Source of the DNA: a virus
Direction: 5' to 3' (one strand)
Length of the DNA stretch: 64,000 bases
Virus record (IMG/VR): IMGVR_UViG_3300034407_003683
Coordinates: 33,902 to 97,901 of that record
The notes under the pieces are model-generated. The model had not been told where the DNA came from. It did not search any database and saw nothing but the letters and a program-made list of their open reading frames with translations. The translations under genes and the position numbers were made by a program. Positions 36,598-43,812 of this stretch are shown here, piece after piece (the first letter of the stretch is position 1; every line of letters starts with the position of its first letter).

Positions 36598-37730
36598 TTA
36601 TCCAATACCCTTAACAAGATTGTATCACTATTAAGTCTGCCATTTGGTACAGTAGATTTAGTAGTGAGTTTTTTCCATTCCTTATCAATTTGATTTGGAC
36701 TTTTACCTAATGCAAATGGTAGGAAATCATTTGGTTTTCTTAGTCGTACAGCTCTACTCTGAGGACTAATATTCTTAATTGACGTACCTGAGATTTCAAA
36801 TCCACTAGGGCTTTCGGTTATATACTCTGTAATTACACGAGTCTTTGTGTTAAATGTGTATAACCTAAATGAACCAACAACTTTAATTGGTGGAATTGAT
36901 ACCAATTTAAAGTCTGTATCCTCTTTTTTATATTGTACCTTAGAGATTTGTTTGTCTGCTGCACGAGGTCCCTTAACCTTTGTGGCTCTGGTAGCCCGTG
37001 CAGCAGATTTAATACGATCAAGGTCTGCCAACATTGTCTGACATTCCTCGACCCTACGTTTGAGTTCTGGTTTTTTCAGGTGTGAATAACCTTCCACAGC
37101 CTGTTCACAACGCTTGTGATAAGCGTCTTCATAATCTAATAACCATCCCTCAATTACGGAACGAACTGGTATGGTTGCAGAACCACTCAGCCCATGTTTC
37201 TTAAATTGATTATACACATCCAATGTAGCTTTTTCACCAGCCATCCATGCATCTTCTAATTCCAATAAATCTTGCATAATAGTATTAGAGATTTTATTGG
37301 CAAGTCGTTGTGCTGGTGAAAGTGTTACAATATTCTCTTCTTTAGTATCTGCCTTCTTTTCAGCCAATAGTACTCTACCGACTTCCAATAGTTCTTGCAT
37401 ATAGTTATTAAGAGAATTAGCCCAATATTCTACAATATCACTGCTCGGTAAATCTGAATTTAACCAAAATGATATGGCAGAATAATGAGTAAAAGCATAG
37501 AACTTATATTCAGGATTTGCAGTAATGGCTGCAGCATCCTTTTTATTAAAAGTTCTTTTTACATAATTTTTAATCGTGCCCGATAAATCCTTACGATCGA
37601 CTTCGAAATGGAAGTAAATTTTTACTGCCTCAAATCCTTTGTCGATCGGAGCAGCGGCCAGACCTGTTTTGGATCTAGCTCTTGGTGCTCTTTTTTTAAT
37701 TTTTTTACCTTTTAATGCGGTCAAAGCCAT
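36594..37730 (-). CDS. conserved hypothetical protein upstream of gp33
   Basis: 378 residues, basic N-terminus (LKGKKIKKRAPRARSK), helical middle, and a beta-rich C-terminal 110 residues. I do not recognise a domain. It overlaps gp33 by 4 nt and starts behind a TTTACA-17-TAGAAT promoter, so it is likely expressed early or middle with the replication/transcription genes. Confidence 0.65.
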   Translation of the reverse strand: MALTALKGKKIKKRAPRARSKTGLAAAPIDKGFEAVKIYFHFEVDRKDLSGTIKNYVKRTFNKKDAAAITANPEYKFYAFTHYSAISFWLNSDLPSSDIVEYWANSLNNYMQELLEVGRVLLAEKKADTKEENIVTLSPAQRLANKISNTIMQDLLELEDAWMAGEKATLDVYNQFKKHGLSGSATIPVRSVIEGWLLDYEDAYHKRCEQAVEGYSHLKKPELKRRVEECQTMLADLDRIKSAARATRATKVKGPRAADKQISKVQYKKEDTDFKLVSIPPIKVVGSFRLYTFNTKTRVITEYITESPSGFEISGTSIKNISPQSRAVRLRKPNDFLPFALGKSPNQIDKEWKKLTTKSTVPNGRLNSDTILLRVLDK

Positions 37731-37762
37731 GATAACTCCTCTGCCTTTTTGATTATGGTACT

Positions 37763-37791
37763 ATTCTATCATACTTTTGGCGTCTTGTAAA
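37763..37791 (-). promoter_or_regulatory. repeated early promoter
   Basis: TTTACA (37786-37791), 17 bp, TAGAAT (37763-37768). The downstream GTACCATAATCAAAAAGG box is shared with other copies. Confidence 0.75.
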
Positions 37792-37817
37792 CCCCTAAAA
37801 TGCATTTATTTACATTT

Positions 37818-38165
37818 TTATCCGCGGCGCATTCTGGCAATTTCGTAGGCATCGTTAGAATCCTTACGAATGGGAACACTATTGGACTTATGAAGAGTGC
37901 CAATCCCAGCGAGCTCATCACCGGTATATTGGTTAGCCTTACGCTTACCTTCTACCTTCATGATGAGGTCGCTGGTGGGCACAGTCTCGGCCACGGTATA
38001 ATCTGGAAGGTCAGCTTTCCAGCGAGTAGTACTCTTTTGATATCCTAAAGACTTGAGGAGCTTGGCAGTCTCTGCTTCGGCGCGGAGAACAGCGGCAGTC
38101 TTTTTGGAGGTCTTTCTCTTACGAGTTGAGAGTGTACTCATACCACGGACGAGGTGCATAGTCAT
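37818..38165 (-). CDS. small basic conserved protein
   Basis: 115 residues with a Lys/Arg-rich N-terminal part (STLSTRKRKTSKKTAAVLRA) and a conserved-looking C-terminal segment (GDELAGIGTLHKSNSVPIRK). Overlaps the Sm-like gene by one base. Function unknown. Confidence 0.65.
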   Translation of the reverse strand: MTMHLVRGMSTLSTRKRKTSKKTAAVLRAEAETAKLLKSLGYQKSTTRWKADLPDYTVAETVPTSDLIMKVEGKRKANQYTGDELAGIGTLHKSNSVPIRKDSNDAYEIARMRRG

Positions 38166-38464
38166 TACTGTAATAATCCTTTCGTTTTAGGAATAATAAT
38201 GCTTGATGTCATACTCGAGTATTGGGTTGCCAATTGCTCGATTGTCTTAATAACAAATAGAACATTATTTTTATTAAACTGAAAATCGCCTTTAGGTTCC
38301 TCGCCTGTCATACAAATACCAGGAACCATTGCCATACCTTCTTGTGTAATCTGTACCATACGAGGTTTATTGATCACAATCACTTGGTCCAGTTGCTCTA
38401 CAAATTTACCAATAACTTCTGCGCCGTTGACAAACACAACAGTTACAATATCATCTTTTTTCAT
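38165..38464 (-). CDS. Sm/LSM-like small protein
   Basis: 99 residues. The first 50 (DIVTVVFVNGAEVIGKFVEQ, then QVIVINKPRMVQI) follow the strand pattern of Sm1/Hfq-like folds, where a bent sheet binds RNA. No direct family match is claimed. It lies in an ATGA-coupled run of small early genes. Confidence 0.55.
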   Translation of the reverse strand: MKKDDIVTVVFVNGAEVIGKFVEQLDQVIVINKPRMVQITQEGMAMVPGICMTGEEPKGDFQFNKNNVLFVIKTIEQLATQYSSMTSSIIIPKTKGLLQ

Positions 38465-38628
38465 CTACCGTATCCTTTAGCAGTCATTTCATTGATTCGT
38501 TCTTGAAGATACTGACGGACGATTTTCTGAATACCATCATATTGTCCGTCAGTAATATTTTTCATTCTTTCAAGTTCACCCTCAAACACACGAACTGCCA
38601 TCATACGATCACTTGATAAATTTTCCAT
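38461..38628 (-). CDS. small protein, possible leaderless gene
   Basis: 55 residues (starts MENLSSDRMMAVRVFEGELE, ends MTAKGYGR). The stop overlaps the ATG of the Sm-like gene (ATGA). The -10 element of an early promoter ends only 6 bp before this ATG, so the transcript would be leaderless, and no Shine-Dalgarno exists. Helical, function unknown. Confidence 0.65.
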   Translation of the reverse strand: MENLSSDRMMAVRVFEGELERMKNITDGQYDGIQKIVRQYLQERINEMTAKGYGR

Positions 38629-38632
38629 TATA

Positions 38633-39295
38633 CTATTCTATCACACTTTGTGGTGCTTGTAAACCACTAATTGCATCAACCATAACTTTTGCATCTGCAA
38701 GTTCATCAGCTTTTAATGCTGTAACATTATCATCCAACTCCTTGAATGCTCGTGTCTCACGTAATTTCTCAAGTAAGAATTCATTCTGACTAATACGGGT
38801 TTTAATAACAGCATTTGCGGTAGAGTTTTTATATTCAAGTAGAACGTATGCACGATATTGTGTACCATTTTGCACAATTTCTTGTTCTTTTACCGAATAT
38901 CCTGCAACATCTGCATCTGCAATAATGTTACGAGTCACTTGTTCAAAATTGTTTTGGACAGTAGCATCAAAGTCTGTTGATCCCAATTTAGTTTTAAACA
39001 ATTTCATTTGTGAACGAATTCGGCTATCAATACGATCAGCCAGTGTAGTCTTTGCAGATAGTACTGCAATATCAACCGCCAATTGTAGATCAGGTGTTAC
39101 TGCAGTACCTACAGCATATACAGCATCATCCTCTTTAGGAATGGCAGTATACCATTTAGGCATATCATCAATTTGAGTTTTGACTTGAGCAGATTGATAA
39201 TCATACATCTGTTTTGACATTACTGTCTCTGGTGGGGTTTTTTCACAGGCGCTAAGTGCAATCGCTGCAATTGGGATTAATACTAACTTTTTCAT
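38633..39295 (-). CDS. LPP20-family lipoprotein
   Basis: 220 residues from MKKLVLIPIAAIALSAC (lipobox LSAC, Cys17), so it should be exported and lipidated. The body PKWYTAIPKEDDAVYAVGTA and LQLAVDIAVLSAKTTLADRI matches the LPP20 lipoprotein family. A phage copy may alter the host envelope, for example superinfection exclusion (inference). It overlaps the promoter of the next gene. Confidence 0.8.
   Translation of the reverse strand: MKKLVLIPIAAIALSACEKTPPETVMSKQMYDYQSAQVKTQIDDMPKWYTAIPKEDDAVYAVGTAVTPDLQLAVDIAVLSAKTTLADRIDSRIRSQMKLFKTKLGSTDFDATVQNNFEQVTRNIIADADVAGYSVKEQEIVQNGTQYRAYVLLEYKNSTANAVIKTRISQNEFLLEKLRETRAFKELDDNVTALKADELADAKVMVDAISGLQAPQSVIE
38635..38663 (-). promoter_or_regulatory. 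repeated early promoter, abutting a start codon
   Basis: TTTACA (38658-38663), 17 bp, TAGAAT (38635-38640). The copy lacks the usual downstream box because the gene begins there. Confidence 0.65.
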
Positions 39296-39296
39296 T

Positions 39297-39422
39297 TTAT
39301 ACTCCATTAAGAACTGCGACAATATTATCGCGCATACCGGAACTGACAAACCAATTTAAGATTTCCGGCTGATAAATTACAATGGCAATGCCACTAAAAA
39401 TACCCATAATATAACTGATCAT
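39297..39422 (-). CDS. small membrane protein
   Basis: 41 residues (MISYIMGIFSGIAIVIYQPE, ending MRDNIVAVLNGV) with one membrane segment at about residues 3-17. AGGAG lies 8 nt upstream of the ATG and the start overlaps the previous stop. Unknown role; possibly an early envelope modulator. Confidence 0.65.
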   Translation of the reverse strand: MISYIMGIFSGIAIVIYQPEILNWFVSSGMRDNIVAVLNGV

Positions 39423-39706
39423 CAAAATACTCCTATGCTGACCAATGTGCTGAATAGTTTAGATACACCGTGTGAATTCTCTTCAACACCAAATAAGAAC
39501 TCACCAAAACTTCTATTTTTAGAAGGAATTTCTTTTTCGACAATGATTATATCAGGTGGTGGAGAATTACTACAGTCGTATTTCTCTACAGCTTCAATAG
39601 TACTACCATCCTTATATTGGATTTGTTTACTATAAAAGCATTCCTGAGCTTGGACATTAGTTCCAATCATTATCCATAGCAATGGTATCACGCATTTTTT
39701 CACCAT
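39422..39706 (-). CDS. exported small protein
   Basis: 94 residues from the ATG at 39706 (GGAGA upstream). Signal peptide MVKKCVIPLLWIMIGTNVQA with cleavage before QECFYSK. The mature part has two Cys (ECFYS, YDCSNS) that may form a disulfide in the periplasm. Unknown function. Overlaps its upstream neighbour by 50 nt. Confidence 0.6.
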   Translation of the reverse strand: MVKKCVIPLLWIMIGTNVQAQECFYSKQIQYKDGSTIEAVEKYDCSNSPPPDIIIVEKEIPSKNRSFGEFLFGVEENSHGVSKLFSTLVSIGVF

Positions 39707-39953
39707 AATATTTCTCCGCGTATTGAGGTGCATCCTGATAATGATTATGATTTTCGTCCATTTTGGAAATCATATCGTCAAACTTTTTACGCTCAGGCTT
39801 GTCTACCTCGTCAACATATTTACGAACACGAGCGGCACTTGCGGCCAACCTTGCACGTCTTGCTTTACGAATAGCAAATCTTTCGGATGCCTCACGAATT
39901 GCATCCATCCGCTCATCATATGTAGAATTTTTAGTAATAACAATATTCGACAT
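39657..39953 (-). CDS. small charged helical protein
   Basis: 98 residues, Arg/Ala-rich helix (SERFAIRKARRARLAASAAR). ATGA-type overlap with the upstream gene. Its 3' end runs 50 nt into the exported protein gene, a long overlap, but both reading frames look coding. Unknown function. Confidence 0.55.
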   Translation of the reverse strand: MSNIVITKNSTYDERMDAIREASERFAIRKARRARLAASAARVRKYVDEVDKPERKKFDDMISKMDENHNHYQDAPQYAEKYYGEKMRDTIAMDNDWN

Positions 39954-40237
39954 TAAACAATCTCCATCATTTTTGCTTCAGCTGCAGTATTCAGAATAGT
40001 CTGCCACATCTGTTTAGCACCATCATCTGTTTCGAAAAATTCTTCTGTGGCAAAATCCATTGATGATGAGAAATAAAGAGTATTTGCGACACCATATGTC
40101 TCTACCCAATGTACACCATCTTCGATATCATCTGCGCGGCGGCGGATCTCACCTTCGGTTGTCATAATACAGAAACGTAGACCACCTTCGTCTGCGTTAA
40201 CAAAATTAATACCTAGATCCAAAGTTTTGTTAGTCAT
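39953..40237 (-). CDS. conserved small acidic protein
   Basis: 94 residues (DLGINFVNADEGGLRFCIMT, EFFETDDGAKQMW). First gene behind an early promoter. No known fold recognised. Confidence 0.6.
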   Translation of the reverse strand: MTNKTLDLGINFVNADEGGLRFCIMTTEGEIRRRADDIEDGVHWVETYGVANTLYFSSSMDFATEEFFETDDGAKQMWQTILNTAAEAKMMEIV

Positions 40238-40275
40238 AATAAAAGCTCCTCTATTGCCTTTTTGATTATGGTACT

Positions 40276-40304
40276 ATTATATCATACAAAAATGCATTTG
40301 TAAA
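40276..40304 (-). promoter_or_regulatory. repeated early promoter
   Basis: TTTACA (40299-40304), 17 bp, TATAAT (40276-40281), TGATATAAT extended -10, with the CATAATCAAAAAGG box downstream. Confidence 0.8.
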
Positions 40305-40354
40305 CAAAAAAACGCACTAAAATATGTAATAAAAACAACCAGTAGTAAAATAGT

Positions 40355-40618
40355 TTAGGAGCGATATATCTTAAGGAGATGTTCTTCGAACTGTTCAACC
40401 TTATCTATTCGATTAGGCCACAGGATATATTCTTTTTCTGGGTTCTTTTTGAGATTATTAAGGAGAGGAATAATGGCATTATAAAGTTTATCCAATTTTT
40501 CCTGAGTTGTTGTTGCTTCTACGGCTACATCACCGGCGGCTTTTTGAGCATCTTGTACGGCCTGAAGTTCTGATTCATCAACTGCAGTAAAACCAAAATC
40601 AAACATATTATCAGACAT
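40355..40618 (-). CDS. conserved small protein of T4-like marine phages
   Basis: 87 residues from the ATG at 40618 (AAAGGAGAG upstream). MSDNMFDFGFTAVDESELQA is a start I associate with a small conserved cyanophage protein. The rest is helical (TTQEKLDKLYNAIIPLLNNL). Function unknown. Overlaps the membrane protein gene by 8 nt. Confidence 0.7.
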   Translation of the reverse strand: MSDNMFDFGFTAVDESELQAVQDAQKAAGDVAVEATTTQEKLDKLYNAIIPLLNNLKKNPEKEYILWPNRIDKVEQFEEHLLKIYRS

Positions 40619-40745
40619 GCCCATCTCTCCTTTGGTACATATATTGGACAAAGCAGACCCAGGCTAAGATAGCCCAAAAGAATCCACCTTGGCTAATTAG
40701 ATAGGCAAAAATACTTACCATCACATAATCATACCATCTTAACAT
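40611..40745 (-). CDS. small membrane protein
   Basis: 44 residues (MLRWYDYVMVSIFAYLISQG then GFFWAILAWVCFVQYMYQRR) with one long or two short membrane segments. A strong ribosome site (GAGGAGA) lies 5 nt before the ATG. Unknown function. Confidence 0.7.
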   Translation of the reverse strand: MLRWYDYVMVSIFAYLISQGGFFWAILAWVCFVQYMYQRRDGHV

Positions 40746-40758
40746 TGGGTCTCCTCAA

Positions 40759-41094
40759 TTAGAATGAAATTTTACCGCCTACGATTGTGGCAGTTTGCTT
40801 GAAGTCTGCATCGAAATCATTTTCCATGTATACAGAAATATTATCTGTTACCGCATACTTGATATCAATGTCTGATGAATTAACATTAAATGCGCCTTGA
40901 TCAGCAGTTGTATCAACCATCTTAGTAGTTACACCAAGAGTAAAATCACCAGAAGCGATTGATGGGCCAAAATAAATCTCGTTAACTTCTGTGTCGAGAT
41001 TACGCTCTACACCAACAGTTGTTGTGATTGTAGACTCAGCATTTGCTGCTGATGCGAAACCAGCGGCAAACAGTGCAACCATTACTTTTTTCAT
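40759..41094 (-). CDS. exported porin-like small beta-barrel protein
   Basis: 111 residues. Signal peptide MKKVMVALFAAGFASAANA, then a beta-rich chain (YFGPSIASGDFTLGVTTKMV, IDIKYAVTDNISVYME) ending in GGKISF. The C-terminal aromatic Phe is the outer-membrane-protein assembly signal. With only about 92 mature residues it has too few strands for a normal porin; it may oligomerise or interfere with host porins (inference). Confidence 0.65.
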   Translation of the reverse strand: MKKVMVALFAAGFASAANAESTITTTVGVERNLDTEVNEIYFGPSIASGDFTLGVTTKMVDTTADQGAFNVNSSDIDIKYAVTDNISVYMENDFDADFKQTATIVGGKISF

Positions 41095-41266
41095 TTTATT
41101 ATTATCTTTCTTTATTAGATGTTAAAAGTGGGAAGGAACCCCGCATCGCAGTGAACCTTCCCTTATTAAGCAGAGCCTAGTTATAGATCTAGGATGCATT
41201 CTCCTTTATTGTTATCGTCCCTGACAGTAAGGACTATCGGGTCTATTAGGGGACCAACCCATTACG
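41095..41266 (-). other. non-coding leader with hairpins
   Basis: 172 bp between the basic 51-residue gene and the porin-like gene. On the minus strand it contains a 7-bp stem (GGGAAGG with CCTTCCC, loop about 19 nt) and a smaller CCTAG/CTAGG hairpin. No U-tract follows, so it is not a plain terminator. It may be a structured 5' leader of the porin-like gene. Confidence 0.4.
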
Positions 41267-41422
41267 TTATTTATTCTTTCTAATTTTTCTATTCTTAGAA
41301 TATTCTCTTTGTAGTACCTCGGCAGCAATATCTTTTCTCTCACGCCGGCGCTTCCGGGCAGATTCACTTTTAAGGATTCGTTTTTCCTTTGACTCTATTT
41401 TAAATTCATGTTCTAGTTCCAT
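41267..41422 (-). CDS. small basic peptide
   Basis: 51 residues, strongly basic and helical (RILKSESARKRRRERKDIAA). GGAGGAAAC precedes the ATG, a near-ideal ribosome site. It lies just downstream of the tRNA genes. Probably binds nucleic acid; unknown family. Confidence 0.65.
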   Translation of the reverse strand: MELEHEFKIESKEKRILKSESARKRRRERKDIAAEVLQREYSKNRKIRKNK

Positions 41423-41440
41423 GTTTCCTCCATAAAGATT

Positions 41441-41515
41441 TGGAGCGGGTACGGAGAGTCGAACTCCGATCTTCAGCTTGGAAGGCTGTAGTAATAGCCA
41501 TTATACTATACCCGC
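41441..41515 (-). tRNA. tRNA-Gly(UCC)
   Basis: Cloverleaf with acceptor GCGGGTA/TACCCGC, T-loop GTTCGAC, anticodon loop CTTCCAA (UCC) and an encoded CCA end. Codon GGA is common in this AT-rich genome. Confidence 0.95.
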
Positions 41516-41518
41516 ATA

Positions 41519-41595
41519 TGGTACTCGGTGAGGGATTTGAACCCCCGACAAACGCGTTATGAGCACGTGGTTCTAACCGCTGAACTAACCGAGTA
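41519..41595 (-). tRNA. tRNA with CAU anticodon (elongator Met, or Ile2)
   Basis: Acceptor TACTCGG/CCGAGTA, anticodon loop CTCATAA, T-loop GTTCAAA, encoded CCA. The paired first base argues against an initiator. Whether it is Met or lysidine-modified Ile2 cannot be told. Confidence 0.93.
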
Positions 41596-41599
41596 AATT

Positions 41600-41676
41600 T
41601 GGCGATTCCGAGAGGATTCGAACCCCTGACCCATTGCTTAGAAGGCAATTGCTCTATCCAACTGAGCTACGGAACC
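41600..41676 (-). tRNA. tRNA-Arg(UCU)
   Basis: Acceptor GGTTCCG/CGGAATC (one G.U), anticodon loop CTTCTAA (UCU), T-loop GTTCGAA, discriminator G, encoded CCA. Reads AGA, a frequent Arg codon in this genome. Confidence 0.95.
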
Positions 41677-41682
41677 AATAAT

Positions 41683-41758
41683 CTAGCCGCCCCCTGCAGA
41701 GGTTTGACTTTAGTTCAAGCGGAAAGGAATACGCTATCCCATGGTGTCGGCCAGACCA
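41683..41758 (+). ncRNA. candidate tRNA-like structured RNA
   Basis: On the plus strand a 7-bp acceptor-like stem (41683-41689 with 41748-41754, one A.C mismatch) is followed by A-CCA. A 5-bp arm with a 7-nt loop CTTTAGT (41708-41714, U33 then UUA) and a 5-bp T-arm-like stem (41731-41735/41743-41747) are present. The D-arm is tiny and the T-loop lacks TTCRA, so a standard functional tRNA is unlikely. It could be a degenerate tRNA or another structured RNA. Confidence 0.2.
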
Positions 41759-41765
41759 TTATAAG

Positions 41766-41817
41766 ATTTAGAAGATGCTCTACTGAGAGAGGAGCGAGAC
41801 AGGAGCATCTTCTAAAT
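41766..41817 (-). repeat. 15-bp inverted repeat at the 3' end of a gene
   Basis: Perfect arms 41766-41780 and 41803-41817 with a 22-nt purine-rich loop (in plus orientation). One arm abuts the stop codon of the minus-strand gene. No U-run follows on that strand, so it is a stable mRNA 3' hairpin or processing signal rather than a classical terminator. Confidence 0.7.
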
Positions 41818-42062
41818 TAGTAAATCCATTCAACTTCAATACCAAATTCTTTTTTACCTTCGTATTTATCGGTCGCACTATTATAACCACTATTATAATA
41901 TGTCTGCATACCAATTACTTTTTTACCAGCAGTTTCGTAATCTTCACGAAGCATATCAAATGCTTCTTTTAATGCAGAAGGTTCTCCGTTCGATTCATAA
42001 CCAGTAATAGGGTGAGTGGTAAACATAGAACCAAATGCTTTAGATGTTTGTACTTTAGCCAT
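41817..42062 (-). CDS. small hypothetical protein
   Basis: 81 residues (SKAFGSMFTTHPITGYESNG, ending FGIEVEWIY). TAATG overlap with the upstream gene. No domain recognised. Confidence 0.6.
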   Translation of the reverse strand: MAKVQTSKAFGSMFTTHPITGYESNGEPSALKEAFDMLREDYETAGKKVIGMQTYYNSGYNSATDKYEGKKEFGIEVEWIY

Positions 42063-42364
42063 TATGCTGCCCTCTTTTCGAACTGTTGATATACCTCATT
42101 TAGATCTTCGAGGGTACAACAAAGACTCAACAGATACCTAGCATGTGACTTTGATGTCACATTTGCAATATAATCAAACAGACCATAATACTCCATCTGG
42201 TACTCGTATTGCTCAACAGTGGTAATACCTTGTTCTGCCCAATGAGCTGGGTCAGAGACAGTCATGCCGTAATAAGATCCAGGATTTTCATCCATCCACT
42301 TTTTACCTTCGGCATTCTTTGATTCGATGTGATCACGTAATGCGATTTGTGATTTTGCAAACAT
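42062..42364 (-). CDS. small hypothetical protein
   Basis: 100 residues, acidic and helical, containing a CC pair near residue 80 (LSLCCTLEDL). GAGGAG precedes the ATG. First gene behind an early promoter. No family recognised. Confidence 0.6.
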   Translation of the reverse strand: MFAKSQIALRDHIESKNAEGKKWMDENPGSYYGMTVSDPAHWAEQGITTVEQYEYQMEYYGLFDYIANVTSKSHARYLLSLCCTLEDLNEVYQQFEKRAA

Positions 42365-42397
42365 ATAAGGCTCCTCTTCCTTTTTGATTATGATATT

Positions 42398-42426
42398 ATT
42401 ATATCATACTTTTTTGAATATGTAAA
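42398..42426 (-). promoter_or_regulatory. repeated early promoter
   Basis: TTTACA (42421-42426), 17 bp, TATAAT (42398-42403), TGATATAAT, with ATCATAATCAAAAAGG downstream. Confidence 0.82.
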
Positions 42427-42455
42427 CCCCTAAAATGCATTTTTTTTAATTTATT

Positions 42456-42689
42456 TTAATATGGGTTACCACTACCATCTACACCAGATACCACAATTGG
42501 TGGGCACTCACATACTTTAGTTGTAGCAATCTGATTAGTTAATTCATCAATTCGCTTATATGCATTCTGCAATTGTTCTTGTAATTCGTAGACATTTTTT
42601 TCCAAAAGTTCAATATGTCCATCTCTGTTCATAATTTCCCTCCGAAAAAGTTCCGTTTCCGATTGTTCGTGATCTTGAAATTCTGCCAT
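42456..42689 (-). CDS. small coiled-coil protein
   Basis: 77 residues. A coiled coil (ELLEKNVYELQEQLQNAYKR then IDELTNQIATTK) is followed by a short tail with CEC and SGVDGSGNPY. Its start lies 61 nt inside the metallopeptidase gene, a long overlap. Function unknown. Confidence 0.5.
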   Translation of the reverse strand: MAEFQDHEQSETELFRREIMNRDGHIELLEKNVYELQEQLQNAYKRIDELTNQIATTKVCECPPIVVSGVDGSGNPY

Positions 42690-43054
42690 TGTTCTAATAA
42701 AACCTCCTGTAATTCATATGCTTCTATCTCCCACGGTAAATTCATATATTCTTCATGACTGCTATAGAAATTACATTCAGTAAAGAATTCCTTATAGACT
42801 AATTGTTTAACGTGTACCATCTCATGAAAGATAGTGGTTGTAAAATCATCACCTAGGCCTAGTTTTTTGTCAATATCAATTTGATATTCTCTTTTACCAA
42901 TATCTAGACATGTACCGTGATAACCTTTGAGTTTCCTTAGTGTGATATTAATTTCACATTTTTTGATTCGAGGCATTAATTGTCGCCAAGTGAATGATGC
43001 ACACTCAAATGCAATTTCTCTTTGCCGTTTACTTCCACCTTCTACAAAAATCAT
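42629..43054 (-). CDS. SprT/M-type zinc metallopeptidase-like protein
   Basis: 141 residues. FHEMVHVKQ (HExxH) near residue 78 and a downstream PWEIEAYE with a possible third ligand Glu/His point to a zincin fold. Such small proteins occur in many phages; substrate unknown. Driven by an early promoter 28 bp upstream. Confidence 0.7.
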   Translation of the reverse strand: MIFVEGGSKRQREIAFECASFTWRQLMPRIKKCEINITLRKLKGYHGTCLDIGKREYQIDIDKKLGLGDDFTTTIFHEMVHVKQLVYKEFFTECNFYSSHEEYMNLPWEIEAYELQEVLLEQWQNFKITNNRKRNFFGGKL

Positions 43055-43081
43055 AAGACACCTCTTTTTGATTATGATACT

Positions 43082-43110
43082 ATTATATCATACTTTTTCG
43101 GAGATGTAAA
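43082..43110 (-). promoter_or_regulatory. repeated early promoter
   Basis: TTTACA (43105-43110), 17 bp, TATAAT (43082-43087), TGATATAAT, then TATCATAATCAAAAAGAGG. Confidence 0.82.
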
Positions 43111-43116
43111 CCCCTT

Positions 43117-43812
43117 TTATAGTATTCCATTAGCTGGTGGTCTCCAACCAATACTTTCATCTTTCATTGGTTTTTCCACAATCTCGCCGCGGCGGCCATA
43201 CTTTTCAATTACAATATTGTCTGGTAATTTAAACTTTAGATTATCATGCATATGGTGAAGAATAAATTCACACCGATGTTCCTTACCAGAACCATTAAAA
43301 TCTTTAAAGATATTTTGCCACAAAGGCCTCCAATTGTTTGTTAACCTATTGTTATTCATATTACCTCTATCAGAATTGATATAGATGTCAGTGTAACTTC
43401 TTAGATTAAAATCAAAAATTGAATCAAATCCATACATATGGATTCTATCTGCCTTTAGATGTTGAGCGGCAAAATATACTGCCATGTGACCACAATTTAG
43501 ATCGGTATAATTTGCAGCATATTTTGGCAATTTGGTATAGAACATTTTAATCTGATGTGACCTTTGCATATGGAATCCTGGATGTTTTTCCATATACACC
43601 TTAGGTCTTGCTCCTAGAATCCATTCTCCAGGCACATCAACATCACCCTTATGAATAGTCTTCATCATCTTAAAGTCCACCATGCACGATGCATAGCAAT
43701 TCTCAATAGGAAATGGTGCTTTATTACACGCTAGTTTTAATCCTTTTCTAGGAGCTTCATTATAGAATACTGCGGAATCCCCATTACCCACCACATGTAC
43801 TGTCTTAGCCAC
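43117..43812 (-). CDS. sialyltransferase-like/DUF115-like glycan enzyme
   Basis: 231 residues. The opening VVGNGDSAVFYNEA and ACNKAPFPIENCYASCMVDF resemble the GNGPS-type nucleotide-sugar loop of Cst-like sialyltransferases and DUF115 proteins, and HMYGFDSIFDFNLRSYTD matches their second motif. Probable glycosyl transfer. It is the last gene of the minus-strand glycan operon and overlaps the preceding glycosyltransferase by 8 nt. Confidence 0.55.
   Translation of the reverse strand: MAKTVHVVGNGDSAVFYNEAPRKGLKLACNKAPFPIENCYASCMVDFKMMKTIHKGDVDVPGEWILGARPKVYMEKHPGFHMQRSHQIKMFYTKLPKYAANYTDLNCGHMAVYFAAQHLKADRIHMYGFDSIFDFNLRSYTDIYINSDRGNMNNNRLTNNWRPLWQNIFKDFNGSGKEHRCEFILHHMHDNLKFKLPDNIVIEKYGRRGEIVEKPMKDESIGWRPPANGIL

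Noticed and set aside
41116-41193. A 25-codon frame (MHPRSITRLCL...) on the minus strand with a purine-rich upstream stretch
   Set aside because: The ribosome-like site is only one or two bases from the ATG and the peptide has no protein-like pattern.
41683-41758. A functional ochre-suppressor tRNA
   Set aside because: T-loop lacks TTCRA and the D-arm is only 3 bp with a 4-nt loop, so I keep it only as a low-confidence structured RNA.
41406-41820. Open frames on both strands across the tRNA cluster
   Set aside because: Their peptides are translations of tRNA T-loops (GSNP-type strings) and they have no ribosome sites; the tRNA cloverleafs explain the region.
41765-41820. Intrinsic terminator for the gene ending at 41817
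   Set aside because: The stem is strong but no U-run follows on either strand, and the 22-nt loop is unusually large; annotated as an inverted repeat only.
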